64,000 nucleotides of DNA from Streptomyces sp. NBC_01198 (GTDB lineage Bacteria; Actinomycetota; Actinomycetes; Streptomycetales; Streptomycetaceae), in assembly GCF_036010485.1 (NCBI RefSeq), contig NZ_CP108568.1, forward strand, positions 3,851,001-3,915,000, written 5' to 3'. This document shows, in pieces, positions 60,830 through 64,000 of the stretch. The translations under genes were made by a program, and so were the position numbers. Within the stretch, counting starts at the first letter, position 1; every line of letters starts with the position of its first letter. Under the pieces are notes generated by a model. That model was given only the letters and a program-made list of their open reading frames with translations. It ran no database searches and was not told the origin of the DNA.

Positions 60830-62881
60830 ATGCACTCCGAGGACGTCCTCGCCGCGGTCGGTTCCGGTCTCTGGCAGTGGGACGAGGGCACCGGCAACGT
60901 GACGGTGGACGGGTGCGCGGCGCGCTTGCTCGGTCTGCCGGGGGGCGCCGCCACGCTCCGGTCCAACGCGGTGCGCGCATGCCTGCACGCGGCCGACTAC
61001 GTGTCGCTGAGCGCGGCGATCTCGCTGGCCGCGGCCGAGGGCACGGTCGCCGAGTCCCTGGTTCGGGTGGTCGGCGAGGACGGGAAGGTCGTGCGCACGC
61101 TGCGCGCACAGGTCGCTCCGCGCGGTGGTGTCCTCAGCGGCACCCTGCACGAGGTGCACACCTCGGGCCCGCAGTCCGGCCCGGCGACCGGGGACTGGCC
61201 GCGGGCCAGGGAGGCCTTCCTGCTGGACGCGGGCCGCGCGCTGGCCGAGGCGGACTCCACCGCGGAGGTGCTGCGGGTCGCGGCGAGCCTGTCGATGCCC
61301 GGCTTCTCGCCGGACGGCCTCGCCGTCTTCGGGGTGGAGGGCGACCGGCTGACGGTCATCGGCCACCACGGCCAGGAGGTCGCCGACGTCAGCCTCTGGG
61401 ACATGCCGCTGGCCACCGACTATCCGGCCGCGCAGGTGGCCCGCACCGGCCGCGCGGTCTACGTGGGCTCGCCCGAGGAGTACGCCGAGCGCTTCCCGAC
61501 GACCTGGCCGCTGGTGGAGCCGTACGGGCGGGTGTCCTGGGCGTATCTGCCGCTGGTCGCCGCCGGGACGACCATCGGCGCCTGGATGGCGGGCTTCCGC
61601 GAACCGGTCGCCTTCACCCCCGACGAGCGCTCGGTGCTCACCACGGTGGCCCGCATGCTCGGCCAGGCGCTGTCCAGGGCGGGTCTGCAGGAGTCGGAGC
61701 GCGAGCTGACCGCGGGCCTGCAGCGCACGATGCTGCCGGCGCGCAAGCCCGGCGTGTTCGGGATGGCGGTGGCCGCCCGCTACGTCCCCACCGGCGGCGG
61801 CCTCCAGGTCGGCGGCGACTGGTACGACGTGATCAGCCTGCCCTCCGGCCGTACCGCCATCGTCATCGGCGACGTCCAGGGGCACGACGTCAGGGCCGCG
61901 GGCCTGATGGGCCAGCTGCGGGTCGCGCTGCGGGCGTACGCGGCCGAGGGCCACGGGCCGGACGCGGTGCTGTCCCGCACCTCGCGCTACCTGGCCGGGC
62001 TCGCCGACGAGCAGGGCGCCGACGTCCGCTTCGCGACCTGCCTCTACGTCGAGATCGACCCGCTCACCGGCACCCTCGACGTGGTACGGGCCGGCCACCC
62101 GGAGCCCGCCATACGCCTGGGCGACGGCACCACCATCGTGCGGCGCACCGCCGTGGGGCTGCCACTCGGCATCGAGCCGGACTGCGACTACCCCACCACC
62201 AGGATGATGCTGGAGCCCGGCGAGGTGCTCGCGCTGTGCACCGACGGCATGATCGAGACCGGCGGCCACGACCTGGAGAGCGGCTGGACCCGCCTGACCC
62301 GGGCGCTTGCCGCCGGTCCCGCGGACGACCTGGAGGCACTCGCCGACGCCCTGGTCCAGGCCGTCGTCGGCCCGGGCTCGCACCAGACCACCGGCCCGCT
62401 CGCGGACCGCCGCGAGGACGACATCGCCCTGGTCCTGCTGCGCCGCGACCCCGACGGGCCGACCTGCGCGGTCCCGGTCCGCCGCACCATGCTCACCGTC
62501 TCGCAGGCCGACCCCGGCCAGATCCGCTCCTGCCGCGAGGACCTGCGCGCCCTGCTGCACGACTGGACCTCCCCCGAGCAGGTCGAGACGTCCGTCCTGC
62601 TGGTCTCCGAGGCCGTCACGAACGTGCTGGTCCACACAGACGGCGACGCCTCCGTGATGGCCCAGGTCACCGGCATGCCCGGCACCCGCCGCCTGCACGT
62701 CGACGTCGGCGACGGCTCCGACGACATGCCCCACCGCCGCTCCCCCGGCGAGCTGGCCTCCTCGGGCCGCGGCCTGCTGCTGATGGAGGAGCTGGCCGAC
62801 GCGTGGGGCGTCGATCCGCGGGGGGACGGGAAGTCGACGTGGTTCGAGCTCTACGAGTCGACGGCGACGTCGCTGCTGTGA
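60830..62881 (+). CDS. PAS-GAF-SpoIIE phosphatase with C-terminal HATPase
   Basis: 683-residue signalling phosphatase. PAS-like sensor (about 1-110), GAF domain (140-290), SpoIIE/PP2C domain (300-540) with QRTMLPAR, GGDWYDV, GDVQGHD, TDGMIE and REDDIALVLL, then an RsbW-like HATPase (550-683) with LLVSEAVTNVLVH and SGRGLLLMEELADAWG. Such proteins dephosphorylate STAS anti-anti-sigma factors and may also bind sigma factors. Divergent from aspS; no ribosome site stronger than TGGGG before ATG 60830. Confidence 0.88.
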   Translation: MHSEDVLAAVGSGLWQWDEGTGNVTVDGCAARLLGLPGGAATLRSNAVRACLHAADYVSLSAAISLAAAEGTVAESLVRVVGEDGKVVRTLRAQVAPRGGVLSGTLHEVHTSGPQSGPATGDWPRAREAFLLDAGRALAEADSTAEVLRVAASLSMPGFSPDGLAVFGVEGDRLTVIGHHGQEVADVSLWDMPLATDYPAAQVARTGRAVYVGSPEEYAERFPTTWPLVEPYGRVSWAYLPLVAAGTTIGAWMAGFREPVAFTPDERSVLTTVARMLGQALSRAGLQESERELTAGLQRTMLPARKPGVFGMAVAARYVPTGGGLQVGGDWYDVISLPSGRTAIVIGDVQGHDVRAAGLMGQLRVALRAYAAEGHGPDAVLSRTSRYLAGLADEQGADVRFATCLYVEIDPLTGTLDVVRAGHPEPAIRLGDGTTIVRRTAVGLPLGIEPDCDYPTTRMMLEPGEVLALCTDGMIETGGHDLESGWTRLTRALAAGPADDLEALADALVQAVVGPGSHQTTGPLADRREDDIALVLLRRDPDGPTCAVPVRRTMLTVSQADPGQIRSCREDLRALLHDWTSPEQVETSVLLVSEAVTNVLVHTDGDASVMAQVTGMPGTRRLHVDVGDGSDDMPHRRSPGELASSGRGLLLMEELADAWGVDPRGDGKSTWFELYESTATSLL

Positions 62882-62942
62882 CGCGTCCCGCGCCGAGCCC
62901 GTCACCCGCGTATCGGGGTGCCCGGCGGGGAATGCTCGCGGG

Positions 62943-63689
62943 ATGGAGGAATCGGACGATACTGACGGGCAGTTGCGTGCCACCGACGCGCTGGCCGAGC
63001 TCATCCGGGCCGGACTGCCGCCCGTGCACTGGGCGGTGTGGTCGCCGCCGGCGTATCTGAGCGGCTTGTTCGCCGTCGAGCTGAGCGACACCCAGAAGTA
63101 CGTCCACCTCGCCCGCTGGGCCGACGTGTTGGGCACCCCCCTGCGGACCACGGCCGGCACCAGCTCCCCGCCGGAGGACAGTTCGGAACCGGCCTGGCGG
63201 ACGGAGCGCTACGAGCGGTCCCCGTGGGAGTCGCTGGAGATCGACTGCCTCTACCGTGACGTCCGCGTCCGCTTCTCCGCGGGCGTCGAACCGGGTACGA
63301 CCGAGCGGACCCGGATGCCCCGGTCCAGGCCGGTCCGCTCCCGCACCGCCGTCCACACCGCCCAACTGCGCTCTGTGACGGCCCTGACCAGCCTGCTCAT
63401 CGCCGGATTACCGCCCGTCGCCTGGGACATCGACGGCCGCGGCGAGGAACCCGCCCTGACCGGACGCATCCCGCCGACCCCCGGCAGAAGGCTGCGCGAC
63501 GACCTTGCGGCCTGGGCGGACTTCCTCGGCAACCCGGTGGTCTACCGCAGCAGGAAGCGCACCGGCGGCTGGGGCACCAACCGCTGGGGCGAGGCCACCG
63601 GCACGACGCTCGACGTCCCGGTCGGTGTCACAGCCGCCGTCCGCCCCCCACTCCCCGGCTTCCACGGCCACCACCCGGCCCGTCCCTGA
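62943..63689 (+). CDS. Hypothetical protein with internal duplication and a TTA codon
   Basis: 248-residue protein of unknown function. Two related halves: ALAELIRAGLPPVHWAV ... LARWADVLGTPL (about 16-70) and ALTSLLIAGLPPVAWDI ... LAAWADFLGNPV (about 148-200), each with LxxLIxAGLPPVxW and AxWADxLGxP. No signal peptide or membrane helix. Leu156 is encoded by TTA (63408-63410), suggesting translation depends on the bldA tRNA. ATG 62943 lacks a clear ribosome site. Confidence 0.65.
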   Translation: MEESDDTDGQLRATDALAELIRAGLPPVHWAVWSPPAYLSGLFAVELSDTQKYVHLARWADVLGTPLRTTAGTSSPPEDSSEPAWRTERYERSPWESLEIDCLYRDVRVRFSAGVEPGTTERTRMPRSRPVRSRTAVHTAQLRSVTALTSLLIAGLPPVAWDIDGRGEEPALTGRIPPTPGRRLRDDLAAWADFLGNPVVYRSRKRTGGWGTNRWGEATGTTLDVPVGVTAAVRPPLPGFHGHHPARP

Positions 63690-63772
63690 CCCACGTGCCC
63701 CCTGGCCCGAGCGCCAGCCCGGCGACCACGGACTTCCCCCGGTGCGCCCGGGGGACCACCGCCCACGCGACC

Positions 63773-64000
63773 TCAGGCCAGCACGTCGACGGAGCAGCGG
63801 ATGCCGGACGCACAGGACAGGCGGGCGTCGGCGGTCAGCAAGGTGCACTCGTACACCTCTGCCGCCGCCACGTAGGCAGCGTCGTATGCGGTGAGATTCG
63901 CCCGCAGTTCCCACATGCGCGGCAGCAGGACGCGGGTGAGGGGGACCTCCGGGTCCCATTGGCAAAGGGCCGCGACGGCATCCGCGGCATGGCTGGCGGA
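63773..64000 (-). CDS. PIN-domain (VapC-like) toxin, C-terminal part
   Basis: The last 75 residues of a PIN-domain ribonuclease, cut by the window edge. WELRANLTAYDAAYVAAAE carries one catalytic Asp and LLTADARLSCASG the other, as in VapC toxins that cleave tRNA or rRNA. The N-terminal acidic residues and any VapB antitoxin lie beyond the edge. Confidence 0.82.
   Translation of the reverse strand, partial: SASHAADAVAALCQWDPEVPLTRVLLPRMWELRANLTAYDAAYVAAAEVYECTLLTADARLSCASGIRCSVDVLA

Overview
The window reads as a chromosomal segment from a streptomycete-type actinomycete (Streptomyces, Kitasatospora, Actinacidiphila or a close relative). Evidence: very high GC with strong G/C at third codon positions, GTG starts, ATGA/GTGA stop-start overlaps, rare TTA leucine codons, an AfsQ1/AfsQ2-like two-component system, WhiJ-like XRE regulators paired with DUF397 proteins, SpoIIE/anti-sigma-type regulators, a CE1-CBM2 esterase and a GH46 chitosanase. 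I place about 58 protein genes and see no rRNA, tRNA or CRISPR array.

Layout. 0-3.1 kb: start of a GH10 xylanase (runs off the left edge), divergent from a CBM2-bearing acetylxylan-esterase-like enzyme and a CE4 deacetylase; CGAAA boxes lie between them. 3.1-16.2 kb: envelope and secretion genes (PGRP-type amidase, class A PBP with a degenerate transpeptidase domain, two more NodB-like proteins, one lacking metal ligands, and an S53 protease), with an AfsQ1/AfsQ2/GerMN-lipoprotein operon, an FAD oxidoreductase and an aldo/keto reductase between them. 16.3-24.2 kb: an ABC-ATPase/SpoIIE phosphatase/HATPase fusion, a zinc-ribbon protein, and an ABC exporter divergent from a NarL-type two-component system. 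24.2-30.2 kb: a repeat element, aldo/keto reductases, an acidic protein, an APC-superfamily permease and a MazF-like toxin. 30.2-34.9 kb: kdpFABC led by a 27-codon membrane microprotein. 36.2-39.4 kb: a compositionally distinct block with a HemC-like gene, a HemB-like gene that has lost both Schiff-base lysines and carries a TTA codon, and an XRE-DUF397 pair. 39.4-41.7 kb: small enzymes and a chitosanase with a palindromic operator.

41.7-49.4 kb: a co-directional six-gene set (membrane fusion protein, ABC ATPase, FtsX/MacB-like permease, membrane-anchored protein, response regulator, histidine kinase) headed by three direct repeats with an 11-bp period, divergent from a Cys-repeat lipoprotein. 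49.8-53.9 kb: LCP protein, STAS protein, and an XRE/HATPase/DUF397 trio linked by a shared GCACGTGCA motif. 54.1-64 kb: metG, a SigE-family sigma factor with its downstream genes, a PIG-V-like mannosyltransferase, aspS, a PAS-GAF-SpoIIE-HATPase phosphatase, an internally duplicated TTA-containing protein and the end of a VapC-like PIN toxin.

Themes: secreted polysaccharide metabolism, envelope maintenance, several local signalling circuits, and three related intergenic repeat elements that each sit between convergent genes. The most unusual contents are the HemC/HemB-like island, the ABC-SpoIIE fusion, the two apparently catalytically degenerate wall enzymes, and two candidate regulons inferred from shared DNA motifs. 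All functional statements rest on reading the sequence and family knowledge; no searches were run.
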